DNA of 64,000 bases from Tateyamaria sp. Alg231-49 (GTDB taxonomy: Bacteria > Pseudomonadota > Alphaproteobacteria > Rhodobacterales > Rhodobacteraceae): contig NZ_FRFA01000008.1 of assembly GCF_900143535.1 (NCBI RefSeq), positions 124,001 to 188,000 on the forward strand, in the 5' to 3' direction. The position numbers and the translations under genes are program-made. The notes under the pieces were generated by a model. It saw nothing but the letters and a program-made list of their open reading frames with translations, was not told the origin of the DNA and made no database searches. Shown in pieces: positions 7,216 to 15,452 of this stretch. Every line of letters begins with the position of its first letter. The first letter of the stretch is position 1.

Positions 7216-8628
7216 TTAATCATTCGGATGCACTGGTCCCACAGCATATGTCGGTCGATCTTTCCGTTGGTTTTCGTCTCGGATCTGCGCCACTTGTAAC
7301 CACCTTTGCGACACCCATTGATCTAAGATCGATTTGACTTTGGCTTTTGCAGCTTTTCGTTCCCGGCGTTGGCTTTCTGGTGGCATGTCGATGTTGCAGA
7401 TCCTTGCTACGACATACCCAAACCAGTCGGTTGCTTGCGAACTGGCGCGTGCTGCCCCTTCTTGCATTGCATTCAATTCGCGAACGGTGTCGACGGCCAT
7501 TTGCAATGTGATGCCTTCGAAGGCGTCGGGCCATTCCCATTTTGACAATGCGCCGACGCTTTGGCCGTTTGGCAGAATGACGCCTGATTTTCTGAACCAT
7601 TGGTTCCGTTCGCTGCTGGGCGGGGCAAGGTTGCTCTCGACATCGCCCACACGAAAGAAGAAGCGCGGATCATCTTCGCCTGCGTCTGTGGCTTGCCCTT
7701 CTGTCATTCCAACAAGGATGCGATTGAAGCGTGACGTTCCTCGGAGTGAGCTTCCGCCTCTTGCGTCATCGATCGTCGGTATCATGCCCGCTGTGACTTT
7801 TCGGGTGTGGTGTACGATGTGAACAGCAATGTTGCTTTCAGACGCCATTCGCCTGATGCGTTGCCCCAGCAATCGAAAGGCGTCGTTGCTTTCATCGGCG
7901 TGACTGAGGTCTTGCAGTGGATCGAAGACCACCACGTCGATATTTAGGCTTTCGATTTGTTCGATGATATTTTCGAACACGACTTCATTGATCATGATGT
8001 CGCGATCTTTTTGCCCTACCAGAAAGAGGTCGGGCCATTTGACGCCAGATTGCAAAAACAGTCTATTTTCGAACTGTGATTGATCGATTTCGTTTCTGAT
8101 ACAATTTGCAGCGTAACGACCGTGCAGAACGTTTTGATCGTCTTCTGCGTTGAGATACAGAACCCGGCGAGGTTCGACATTTACCCCAAACACTTTTCCG
8201 CCGCTTGCCATGTCTTGCGCTTCTGCGAGTGCCAGCATTGATTTGCCGACTTTTGGTGCGGCGATTGTCAGGCTTGTGTATCCGCGCGCATAGAAGTCGC
8301 GGTAGAGAAAGTCGGTCGCCGGGATTTCTTCGAAGTTGAATTCCCCAACGGGTTGGAACACTGGCAGCGTTGGCATGCCCTTAGCTTCGATGTTGATCGA
8401 CAGGTCGCCTTTCGTCACGCGCCAATGCCCGTTGAACCTTTCGACACTCGCGCCCAGATCGGCCAATTCGGCGGTGATCTTTTTTTGTGATCCTTTCGCG
8501 CCTTTGATGATTTTCGACGCCTGCCGTTTCAGGGTTCCAATTAATTCCTGTTCGCCCGGTTCTTGTATGTAATCGAAGGGAACCATACCGAGGTTTGGGA
8601 CGCCTTCTGGCATTCTTCTTTGGCTCAT
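7216..8628 (-). CDS. RepA-like AAA ATPase (replicative helicase)
   Basis: A 470-residue protein of the RepA/DnaB-like ATPase group that unwinds or loads at replication origins of plasmids and phage-like elements. The core shows AAPKVGKS (Walker A, 123-130), LYLNAEDD (157-164), DVVVFDPL (Walker B, 231-238) and VHIVHHTRK with a following RGTSRF motif. The C-terminal 100 residues look like a helical winged-helix-type region. The start at 8628 overlaps the upstream stop (ATGA) and was chosen over a start 69 codons earlier that would overlap that gene. The GCGACAC boxes lie just beyond its 3' end. Confidence 0.82.
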   Translation of the reverse strand: MSQRRMPEGVPNLGMVPFDYIQEPGEQELIGTLKRQASKIIKGAKGSQKKITAELADLGASVERFNGHWRVTKGDLSINIEAKGMPTLPVFQPVGEFNFEEIPATDFLYRDFYARGYTSLTIAAPKVGKSMLALAEAQDMASGGKVFGVNVEPRRVLYLNAEDDQNVLHGRYAANCIRNEIDQSQFENRLFLQSGVKWPDLFLVGQKDRDIMINEVVFENIIEQIESLNIDVVVFDPLQDLSHADESNDAFRLLGQRIRRMASESNIAVHIVHHTRKVTAGMIPTIDDARGGSSLRGTSRFNRILVGMTEGQATDAGEDDPRFFFRVGDVESNLAPPSSERNQWFRKSGVILPNGQSVGALSKWEWPDAFEGITLQMAVDTVRELNAMQEGAARASSQATDWFGYVVARICNIDMPPESQRRERKAAKAKVKSILDQWVSQRWLQVAQIRDENQRKDRPTYAVGPVHPND

Positions 8629-9230
8629 TGCTTGCCCTTCCTGTATTCGGCGAGGTCGATGATCGTCGCGGAGCGGGGTGACGTTCTTGCCACTCCGCTT
8701 CGCTTCGGCCCAGTTTTTCGTTTGTGTTTTTTCGTCTGTCGCGCCCAGTTCGACAGTTGGTATGTGCCGTGTTTTTGCGTCGCCAGATCCAGCGGTTCGA
8801 TCAGCAGCAAGCAAGTGTGCGGTGGCCACCACCACGACAGGTGGTCAAGGCGTCGCCACGTCGCAAATTCGTTGTGTCCGTCAATTGGCAATGCGCCTGT
8901 GTTGTATGGCTGCAAGACGACACCAGCGGTGCGTCTGTTCTTTGCAAAGAACGCCGGGTGATCCCACGCGTCGGCCACACCCGGCACGCTATTCACGAAT
9001 TGTGTGAGGATGCGGCAGTCGTGTTGAAAGAATTCGACATGCGAGGAATGTTGCGCCCAATTTCGTCTGGTCGGTTTCGCGCCATTCAGCATGGCAAGAC
9101 AGAATGTTTGCTGGACGATTTCTTCTTGGTCGTTGCGCCAATTCAGATCCTTCGATCGCCATTCGTCGCGCAGATCGATAGCTTGCTTGAGCAGGGCTTC
9201 GGTTGTCAGTTCGATGTGATCTGTGCGCAC
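8625..9230 (-). CDS. Unknown 201-residue element protein upstream of rep
   Basis: The protein starts MRTDHIELTTEALLKQAIDLRDEW and contains an aromatic-rich middle (AWDHPAFFAKNR, near 88-99; RRLDHLSWWWPPHTCLLLIEP, about 125-145) and a lysine/arginine-rich tail. I do not recognise it. Its stop overlaps the rep start, so it is probably made in equal amounts with the ATPase and may be a replication accessory or primase-like factor; that is inference from position. Confidence 0.65.
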   Translation of the reverse strand: MRTDHIELTTEALLKQAIDLRDEWRSKDLNWRNDQEEIVQQTFCLAMLNGAKPTRRNWAQHSSHVEFFQHDCRILTQFVNSVPGVADAWDHPAFFAKNRRTAGVVLQPYNTGALPIDGHNEFATWRRLDHLSWWWPPHTCLLLIEPLDLATQKHGTYQLSNWARQTKKHKRKTGPKRSGVARTSPRSATIIDLAEYRKGKQ

Positions 9231-9314
9231 GCTGCGTGTCCTTGTCGTGACCGTCGCGGCGCTATATAAACCTGATCATCTGCTGATCTTGTCTGCACCC
9301 AGCGACTAGATTTT

Positions 9315-9346
9315 GAAACCGCTGCGCCGCTATGCGCGGCGGTTTC
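9315..9346. terminator. Strong hairpin downstream of alpA-like gene
   Basis: GAAACCGC-t-GCGC pairs with GCGC-g-GCGGTTTC around a short loop, followed on the plus strand by TTCTTCTTTTT. The T-rich side favours termination of rightward transcription, but the stem lies just after the stop of the leftward AlpA-like gene and could limit read-through into rep as well. Confidence 0.55.
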
Positions 9347-9353
9347 TTCTTTT

Positions 9354-9563
9354 TCAGGCGGATTGTTTTTCTTCGATCATCGACTGTTCCCACGCTTCCA
9401 GTTCTGCGACAGACCAGCGGGTCGTGTTTTCGAACATCTTGACGGGTTTAGGGAGCAATCCTGATCTGACTTTCCGCCAGATTGTGACGCGTGAAATGCT
9501 GTATCGCTGGCCGACTTCTTTGTCGGTGAGCCAGACTTTTTGAGGCGTATTCGGTTCTGCCAT
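9354..9563 (-). CDS. AlpA-like helix-turn-helix regulator
   Basis: A 69-residue protein with the AlpA/excisionase-type winged helix: WLTDKEVGQRYSISRVTIWRKVRSGLLPKPVKM at about 11-43. AlpA-type proteins activate or excise P4-like elements and phage satellites. The start at 9563 has GGAGAAAG in front; ATGs 8 and 20 codons upstream are possible. It lies between the integrase and the rep genes, the usual place for this regulator in satellites. Confidence 0.82.
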   Translation of the reverse strand: MAEPNTPQKVWLTDKEVGQRYSISRVTIWRKVRSGLLPKPVKMFENTTRWSVAELEAWEQSMIEEKQSA

Positions 9564-9648
9564 CGTGCTTTCTCCAGTTTTCTTCATGACGCCGAAAGAA
9601 ACGGACCGCGCCTGATTGGTCAACTAGAAAAAGCGTTATAAAACAATG

Positions 9649-9698
9649 ATGTACAACGTTATATTGATGTCAATTAAGAGGAACTTAAGATTGTACAA
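9649..9698. promoter_or_regulatory. AT-rich control region between alpA and int
   Basis: The 150-bp gap is far more AT-rich than its surroundings. It has two TGTACAA boxes 42 bp apart (9649-9656 and 9691-9698, the second a perfect TTGTACAA palindrome) and between them TTGATGTCAA (9664-9673), whose minus-strand reading gives TTGACA. This looks like the alpA promoter with operator boxes; spacing to a -10 is not convincing. Confidence 0.4.
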
Positions 9699-9719
9699 AT
9701 TTTTGAGCGTTGAAATCGT

Positions 9720-10898
9720 TCAACTTTCGTTCGCGAGGAAGTCAGAATATTTTTGCATCATGTCACGGCGTCTTTCGAGCATGTCGGAGCGCATGTACGC
9801 ACGTTCAACCGCAGACCCGACGTTGTGCGCCAAGGCGATTTCCGCCATGTCGCGATCTTGCCCGGTTTCTGCCGCCCAATCTCTGAACGCAGACCGCAGA
9901 CCGTGAGGCACGATCGGGCGACCTGAACGCGCATCGACGATCCCCGTTGCCTTCATTGGTTTTGCACAGGCGACGTCTGACAGCATATTGCCCGTCACGG
10001 TAAAGATCAGATCGCCAAGACGCGGCATGTTCTCCAATACGGCCATTGCTTCGTCCGACAGCGGCACCCGATGTTCCTTGCGCGTCTTGATGCGCGCTGC
10101 CGGGATCGTCCAGATACGGTTGTCGAAATCAATTTCATCCCAGCGCGCCCCGCGCACCTCTGCCGATCGTGCGGCGGTCAGTGTCATGAATTCGATCGCG
10201 CGTGCGCTGACAGTATCCTTCGCGCGGATCTGCGCCACGAAGGCGGGCAACAGAGCGACCGGAACGGCGGCGTGGTGACGCACAGACGACACCTTCGAAG
10301 GTTTGGGCAGTGTAGCGTCGAGATTGCCTTTCCACCGGGCTGGGTTGTCGCCTGACCGATGCCCATGAACGGTTGCCCACGCAAGCACTGCTTCGATGCG
10401 TCCGCGCAAGCGCGACGCTGTTTCCGTCTTCGTCGTCCAAATCGCGCTGAGAACGCGCAGGACGTCCTGCACATCGATGTCCGCTACCGGGCGATCGCCG
10501 ATCACAGGTGTTGCGTAGTTGTCGAGCGTTGCACGCCACTGCGCGCGGTGCTTGTCGTTGTGGAATTCAGCCAGCTTCACTTTCAAGAAACCTTCTGCCG
10601 CTTCTTCGAAGGTCATAGCGATCTGTGGCGCGCGTGGATCGCGGCCATGCCAGACTTCTTCGCGGTAGTGGCGCGCGCGTTCGCGCGCTTGCGACAATGA
10701 GACGGTTGGGAATGATCCGAGGCCGAGCGATGTGCGTTGACCATTGATGACGATGCGCAGCAACCACGATCGCCCGCCCGTGGGTGTCATTTGCAGATAA
10801 AGCCCATCGACGCCGCCTACTGGCACAACGATCTTTTTGTCGGGTGTTTTGAGGTGCCTGATGTCGGCTGAATTCAGTTCTTTCGCGCGTTTGGGCAT
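9720..10898 (-). CDS. int: P4-type tyrosine recombinase (integrase)
   Basis: A 392-residue site-specific integrase with the DUF4102-type N-terminal arm-binding domain (GGVDGLYLQMTPTGGRSW near 28-45), a central SAM-like domain and the C-terminal catalytic domain. Visible catalytic residues are R244 (TAARSAEVRG), H332 and R335 (PHGLRSAFRD), H358 (LAHNVG) and Y368 (ERAYMR). The gene reads leftwards, away from the right boundary of the element at about 11044. This family usually integrates at the 3' ends of tRNA genes, which fits the tRNA-Ser-like repeat there. Confidence 0.92.
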   Translation of the reverse strand: MPKRAKELNSADIRHLKTPDKKIVVPVGGVDGLYLQMTPTGGRSWLLRIVINGQRTSLGLGSFPTVSLSQARERARHYREEVWHGRDPRAPQIAMTFEEAAEGFLKVKLAEFHNDKHRAQWRATLDNYATPVIGDRPVADIDVQDVLRVLSAIWTTKTETASRLRGRIEAVLAWATVHGHRSGDNPARWKGNLDATLPKPSKVSSVRHHAAVPVALLPAFVAQIRAKDTVSARAIEFMTLTAARSAEVRGARWDEIDFDNRIWTIPAARIKTRKEHRVPLSDEAMAVLENMPRLGDLIFTVTGNMLSDVACAKPMKATGIVDARSGRPIVPHGLRSAFRDWAAETGQDRDMAEIALAHNVGSAVERAYMRSDMLERRRDMMQKYSDFLANES

Positions 10899-10902
10899 AT
10901 TG

Positions 10903-10926
10903 TCTACCTACCATTCTACCTGCCAA
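10903..10926. repeat. Two 12-bp repeats upstream of int
   Basis: TCTACCTACCAT and TCTACCTGCCAA are adjacent, just upstream of the P4-type integrase start. They could be arm-type binding sites of that integrase. The rest of the 300-bp gap up to the next gene holds the attachment-like core and the 12-bp arrays listed separately. Confidence 0.4.
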
Positions 10927-11043
10927 CGCAGTTAATGCAGCATGATACACGGAACAACCGCTTGTAACGCATCCGCCATGTTTTATTGGACAACACGCAT
11001 GTTTGACACGCCACGACACAAGGTAAAACACCGGGCTGTGCGT

Positions 11044-11057
11044 CTGTCTCTCCGCCA
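11044..11057 (+). other. Attachment-site core, tRNA-Ser 3'-end-like (att copy 1)
   Basis: CTGTCTCTCCGCCA occurs here and again at 20426-20439. It matches the form of a tRNA-Ser 3' end: acceptor strand TCTCTCC, discriminator G, then CCA. No tRNA body precedes either copy, so both are 3'-end duplicates left by integration. This copy separates the left element from the second one. Confidence 0.72.
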
Positions 11058-11145
11058 TTTTTCTCAAGATCGCTATCTCATAACCGCCTGATAGTGGGAT
11101 AGAATTCGGCGTTTTCGCGCTGAAGGCGGTGTTTGGTCCGCTTGA

Positions 11146-11181
11146 TTTGCTGCACATTTTGCTACACAATTTGCTGCACAA
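11146..11181. repeat. Three 12-bp arm-type repeats at left end of second element
   Basis: TTTGCTGCACAT, TTTGCTACACAA and TTTGCTGCACAA follow each other with an exact 12-bp period just before the second integrase gene. Two further copies occur at the other end of the element (20330-20353). This is the expected layout of integrase arm-binding sites left in attL and attR. Confidence 0.75.
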
Positions 11182-11199
11182 ACGGGGGATTTCTCCGCC

Positions 11200-12468
11200 A
11201 TGAGCATCGCGAAACGAGGCCGTCTCTACCACCTCCGCCGCCGCGTCCCGCGCCGGTATCGGAGGATCGAGCCGCGTGAAACCGTCTGGATCAGCCTTCA
11301 CACCGACTCGGAGACCGTCGCCCGCAGCAAGGCGGATCAAGCGTGGAGCCAGATGGTCGAGGCCTGGGAGGCCCGGCTGGCCGGGAACAGTGAAGATGCA
11401 GAGGCCCGCTACGAAGCCGCGCGCGACCTCGCCCGGGCGCGCGGTTTTCGGTATCTGGATGCGGGGGCGGTGGCCAAGTTGCCGGTTGAGGAAGTCGTCG
11501 AGCGCGTCGAGGCAATCCCAGCCCCGGCGAAGCAACCCGATGCCATCGAGGCCGTGGCCCTTCTCGGCACCGTCCCGGAACCCCGGATGTCGGTCACCAA
11601 GGCACTGGAGCTCTACTGGGGCCTCGCCAAGGAAAAGACTCTCGGCAAGAGCGAGGACCAGCTGCGCCGTTGGGAAGCGCCGCGCAAGAAGGCGGTGAAG
11701 AACTTCGTCGCGGTCGTCGGCGACAAGCAGATCGCCAACATCACACGCGACGACATGCTGGACTTCCGCCAGCACTGGCTCGACCGGATCGAGGCGGGCG
11801 AAGTCACGGCGAACTCGGCCAACAAGGATCTGATCCACCTTGGCGACGTTCTGAAGACTGTGAACACAATGAAGCGGTTGGGTCTGACGCTTCCGCTCGG
11901 CGAGCTGTCCTTTAAGGAGGGAGAGAAGCTGACGCGCCCACCATTCAGAGAGGATTGGATCAGGACACGGCTCCTCGCGACGGGAGCGCTGGACGGGTTG
12001 AACGGTCAGGCCCGCGCTCTGCTGCTCGGGATGATCAACACGGGCTACCGGCCCTCCGAAGGCGCAGCGCTCACGGCGGACACGATCCGGCTAGACTGCG
12101 ACGTTCCCCATATCTCCATCGAACCGGAGGGACGGCAGTTGAAGAGCCACTACGCCCGCCGGGTGATCCCGCTGACCGGTGTCTCGCTGGAAGCCCTCAA
12201 GCAGTACCCCGAGGGCTTTCCCCGCTACCGGAACCGCGCCACCCTGAGTGCGGTTGTGAACAAGTTCCTCCGCGCCAACGGCCTGCTCGAGACCCCGCGC
12301 CACTCGATGTACTCCCTGCGACATGCCTTTGAAGACCGCATGCTTGCCGCCGGGATCGACGACCGCATCCGCCGCGACCTCTTCGGTCATCGGCTCGACC
12401 GGGAACGGTACGGCAAGGGCGCGTCGCTGGAACACGTCGCAGAACTCGTCGCCCGTCTCGCCTTTTGA
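11200..12468 (+). CDS. DUF6538-type tyrosine recombinase (integrase)
   Basis: A 422-residue integrase with an N-terminal RGRLYHLRRRVPRRYR segment (6-21, DUF6538 style), a central core-binding domain (about 130-225) and a catalytic domain with R284 (TGYRPSEGAA), R374 (SLRHAF), H397 (FGHRLD) and Y404 (RERYGKG). Its gene starts 140 bp right of the tRNA-Ser-like repeat and directly after three 12-bp repeats. It probably drives movement of the 11044-20439 element. Base composition is clearly more GC-rich than in the left element, so the two elements have separate origins. Confidence 0.92.
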   Translation: MSIAKRGRLYHLRRRVPRRYRRIEPRETVWISLHTDSETVARSKADQAWSQMVEAWEARLAGNSEDAEARYEAARDLARARGFRYLDAGAVAKLPVEEVVERVEAIPAPAKQPDAIEAVALLGTVPEPRMSVTKALELYWGLAKEKTLGKSEDQLRRWEAPRKKAVKNFVAVVGDKQIANITRDDMLDFRQHWLDRIEAGEVTANSANKDLIHLGDVLKTVNTMKRLGLTLPLGELSFKEGEKLTRPPFREDWIRTRLLATGALDGLNGQARALLLGMINTGYRPSEGAALTADTIRLDCDVPHISIEPEGRQLKSHYARRVIPLTGVSLEALKQYPEGFPRYRNRATLSAVVNKFLRANGLLETPRHSMYSLRHAFEDRMLAAGIDDRIRRDLFGHRLDRERYGKGASLEHVAELVARLAF

Positions 12469-12683
12469 GCCAGCAAGGTACGCGCCCGGCGCTGAGCTTC
12501 CGAGAGCCGCCTCTCCTTCTGCACGGCCGCGGCCAGTTCCGCCTCCAGCCGCTCGAACACTGGCGCGAAGGCCGGGTCATCCGCAACCAGTGCGGCGACC
12601 TTCATCAGCGCCGCCTCGATCCGCGCGGCATCGACCGGTTGGGCCGGGCGGTTGCGTTGTGGTGAAGGGCGAGGCCGTGTCAT
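12387..12683 (-). CDS. Unknown 98-residue protein overlapping integrase end
   Basis: The frame reads MTRPRPSPQRNRPAQPVDAA and continues as a convincing helical protein (AALMKVAALVADDPAFAPVFERLEAELAAAVQKERRL). Its last 25 or so residues lie antisense to the integrase 3' end and turn to Arg/Ser-rich, non-native-looking sequence. I take the gene as real in its first 75 codons and probably truncated or extended by fusion with the integrase end. A start four codons upstream (12695) is possible. Function unknown. Confidence 0.45.
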   Translation of the reverse strand: MTRPRPSPQRNRPAQPVDAARIEAALMKVAALVADDPAFAPVFERLEAELAAAVQKERRLSEAQRRARTLLAQKARRATSSATCSSDAPLPYRSRSSR

Positions 12684-13208
12684 GCCGAGCAGCATGGGGC
12701 CGTGCCTTCGGCTTGTGCAGGGCAAGCAAACGCGCTGCGCAAATCGGCCTGTCACAGCGTTCAAATCGGACGGGATGCTCGCACGACCTCGGGCCGATCT
12801 TGGTCGTCGATGCCGCAAGTTTGACGGTCTTGGCCGGATCACGACTCATGCGTCGGAGATCAGTATTTGGGATGGGTCTTGAGGCGTTCTGGAAGTGCCT
12901 TGACCGGTTGCTTGGGAAGGCCTCGAAAGGACAACAGGAGGGATGGCAAGATAAAGCGAGCTCCTCGCTGGCCGGGCCCCTGGCCCTAAGTTGTTGTCTG
13001 CACATTGATTTTTGGGCTCTGTCGCGGTCGGTGCGCGGATAGTGTGCGGCACAGCCCGACACTTTCCCCAGTGAATTCAATGCTCTTTCCTGCCACGCCG
13101 CGCCGCAATCGGGACGCACCCTACGCCACGGCCTGTCGTTGCACGCCAGGCTACGATGACCCTCGGACAGCCCTTGATCCGTCCCCAAGCACCCTTAATC
13201 GTCTCTTC
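12684..13208. other. Gap upstream of relaxase, possible oriT
   Basis: About 525 bp without a convincing gene; long open frames here have poor composition. Because the relaxase gene follows, a transfer origin is expected in this stretch, but I could not identify a defined nick site or a clear inverted repeat. Confidence 0.3.
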
Positions 13209-15293
13209 ATGACCCGCGACGAGACCGAGTTCCGCATCCGCCCCGGCAAGCCCCGGGACCACCAGCCGCGCCCCCCGCGCGTGCGCCGCAAGCCGCAGGG
13301 ATTCCTTGCCCAAGTGCACCAGGCCGTGCGCCGCGAGGGTGGCGATCCGAACAAGTTGGCCGGGAAGGGAAAGGCAAGCGGACGGTACAACGCGCGCGGC
13401 CGGGGTGCGAAGGTGGCCGCCGAACTGAAAGGCCGGAACCCGTGGTCGCGCGGTCCGGACGGGACCCGGACGCGTGCCCGGCGCGTGACGGTGAAGGCGC
13501 GGATCGTGAAGCTGAACCCGCAGCGGAGCGCGGCCCGGGGACGGTCCTTCGTCAGCACCAAGGCGGTCGACGCGCATCTGCGCTACCTCGAACGCGATGG
13601 CGTCACGCGCGAAGGTGAACGGGGCCAGGTCTATTCCGCGAGGGAGGATGCGGCCGATGGCCGAGACTTCCTCGACCGTGGCCGTGACGATCGGCACCAG
13701 TTCCGCTTCATCGTCTCCGCCGAGGAGGGTGTCGATCTCTCCGACCTGCGTCAGACCACCCGCGATCTGATGGCGCAAATGGAGGCCGATTTGCAGACGC
13801 GGCTCGATTGGATAGCGGTCGATCACTACAACACCGGGCACCCGCACACGCATATTTTGGTCCGCGGCGTGACCGACCAGGGGAAGATCCTGAACATCGC
13901 GGGCGACTACATCGCGCATGGCATCCGCGAACGGGCGAGCGAGATCGTGACGCTTGAACTGGGCCGCCAGACCGAGCTGGAGGTCACCGACCAGCTGCGG
14001 CGCGAGGTCGAAGCCGACCGCCTCACCCGTCTCGACCGGATGCTGATTGCCGAGCAGGAAGCCGCCAACGAGTTCGCGGACTTACGACCCGATCACGACA
14101 CGCTGGAGACCATGAAACGCAACCGCGCGCTGCTGATCGCCCGTGCTCGGCGGCTCGAGAAGATGGGCCTAGCCACGGAAGTACGACCGGGCGAATGGCA
14201 TATCTCCGACCGTGCCGAAGGCACGTTGCGTGCCCTGGGTGAGCGCGAGGACATCATCAAGTCAATGCACCGGGCGCTCGAGGGCAACGACCTCAAAGAC
14301 GCGCGCGGCATCGCCCAACTGGCCGTCCATCGCGACACGCTGCGCGAACGGATCACCGGTCAGGTGCTGGCGCGCGACCTTGCGGGCGACGGCAATGGCG
14401 ACCGGGTGCAGCTTGTGATCGACGGCACGGACGGGCGTGTGCACCAGATCGAGCTGCGTGCGGACCGCTGCGACGGCATCGGCCGCGGGATGATCGTGGC
14501 CGCCGCGCCGCCGCCGACCGAACCCCGCGCCGCCGACCGGAACATCCTCGCCGCAACCGGAAGTGACGGCACCTATCACCCCTCCCGGCACATCGAGATC
14601 GCCCGGGCAGAGAAGATCACGCCTGATCCGGAGCGCTTCGTCGCCGCGCATGTGCGCCGCCTCGAGGCCCTGCGCCGCGCCGGGATCGTGGAACGCTGGA
14701 GCGAAGATCACTGGAAGGTCCCGCAGGACCTCCCCGCGCGCGGGCTGGCCCATGACCGGAAAGGACACGGCCCCGGCGCGCGGATGGAGATGCTCTCCCC
14801 CATCGGGCTGGACAGGCAGGTCACCCATGATGGCGCGACCTGGCTCGACAAGGAGTTGATGCGACAGGGCAGTACCGATCTGCGAGAGACAGGCTTCGGG
14901 CTGGAGATGAAACGCGCCATGGGACGCCGCAAGCAGGTCCTCGTCCAACGCGGCGATGTGCAAGACCTCGGCCAGGGCCGCATCCGCGCCCCGCGCGACC
15001 TCGTCCAGAGACTGGAAGCCCGCGAGATCGCCCGCGTCGGCCGCGCCATGGCAGCGGACCGCGGCCGCGACTGGACCCCCATCAAACCCGGCAGCCGCTT
15101 CGGCGGAGAACTCGTCGGCAGCACCCAACTCCCCAGCGGCCGCTTCGCCATGATCGACAACGGCCTAGGCTTCAGCCTCGTCCCATGGAACGACGCTCTG
15201 GAACGACGGATCGGCCAGCAGATCGGGGGCATCGGGTTACCCGGCGGAGGCGTAGACTGGGCGCTTGGCAGGAAGCGGGGCTTGGGGCTGTAA
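13209..15293 (+). CDS. DUF3363 relaxase (VirD2-like mobilization nuclease)
   Basis: A 694-residue relaxase. The N-terminal third is very basic (RPPRVRRKPQGF and following). Then comes the nuclease core with FRFIVSAEEGVDLSDL (166-180) and the metal-binding HxHxH as HPHTH at 211-215, followed by the long DUF3363 region to the end. Such proteins nick oriT and pilot DNA in conjugation. The ATG at 13209 begins the recognisable sequence; upstream in-frame codons look non-coding. No coupling protein or type IV secretion genes are present, so the element would depend on a helper for transfer (an integrative mobilizable element). Confidence 0.88.
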   Translation: MTRDETEFRIRPGKPRDHQPRPPRVRRKPQGFLAQVHQAVRREGGDPNKLAGKGKASGRYNARGRGAKVAAELKGRNPWSRGPDGTRTRARRVTVKARIVKLNPQRSAARGRSFVSTKAVDAHLRYLERDGVTREGERGQVYSAREDAADGRDFLDRGRDDRHQFRFIVSAEEGVDLSDLRQTTRDLMAQMEADLQTRLDWIAVDHYNTGHPHTHILVRGVTDQGKILNIAGDYIAHGIRERASEIVTLELGRQTELEVTDQLRREVEADRLTRLDRMLIAEQEAANEFADLRPDHDTLETMKRNRALLIARARRLEKMGLATEVRPGEWHISDRAEGTLRALGEREDIIKSMHRALEGNDLKDARGIAQLAVHRDTLRERITGQVLARDLAGDGNGDRVQLVIDGTDGRVHQIELRADRCDGIGRGMIVAAAPPPTEPRAADRNILAATGSDGTYHPSRHIEIARAEKITPDPERFVAAHVRRLEALRRAGIVERWSEDHWKVPQDLPARGLAHDRKGHGPGARMEMLSPIGLDRQVTHDGATWLDKELMRQGSTDLRETGFGLEMKRAMGRRKQVLVQRGDVQDLGQGRIRAPRDLVQRLEAREIARVGRAMAADRGRDWTPIKPGSRFGGELVGSTQLPSGRFAMIDNGLGFSLVPWNDALERRIGQQIGGIGLPGGGVDWALGRKRGLGL

Positions 15294-15452
15294 CCGATCC
15301 ACAATTGGGCGCTCTTGTCCCGTTGGCCTGATCCTATTTGATTTCGTACTAGCCCCAAATAAGGCCACTGAGTAAGATTGTGTTGGACCATGCACTTTCC
15401 GGTTGGTTTTCAAAACCAATTGCACCTGTGCCCATTTATCAGGAGAACACCC

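Noticed and set aside
7011-7247. Minus-strand frame extending from the rep end into the repeats
   Set aside because: It would read through the GCGACAC repeat region in another frame and has no credible start signal.
10567-11838. Minus-strand frame of 423 codons spanning two integrase genes
   Set aside because: It crosses the element boundary and is antisense to the second integrase and in another frame of the first.
13077-13919. Minus-strand frame opposite the relaxase
   Set aside because: It mirrors the GC-rich relaxase gene and has no ribosome site or domain.
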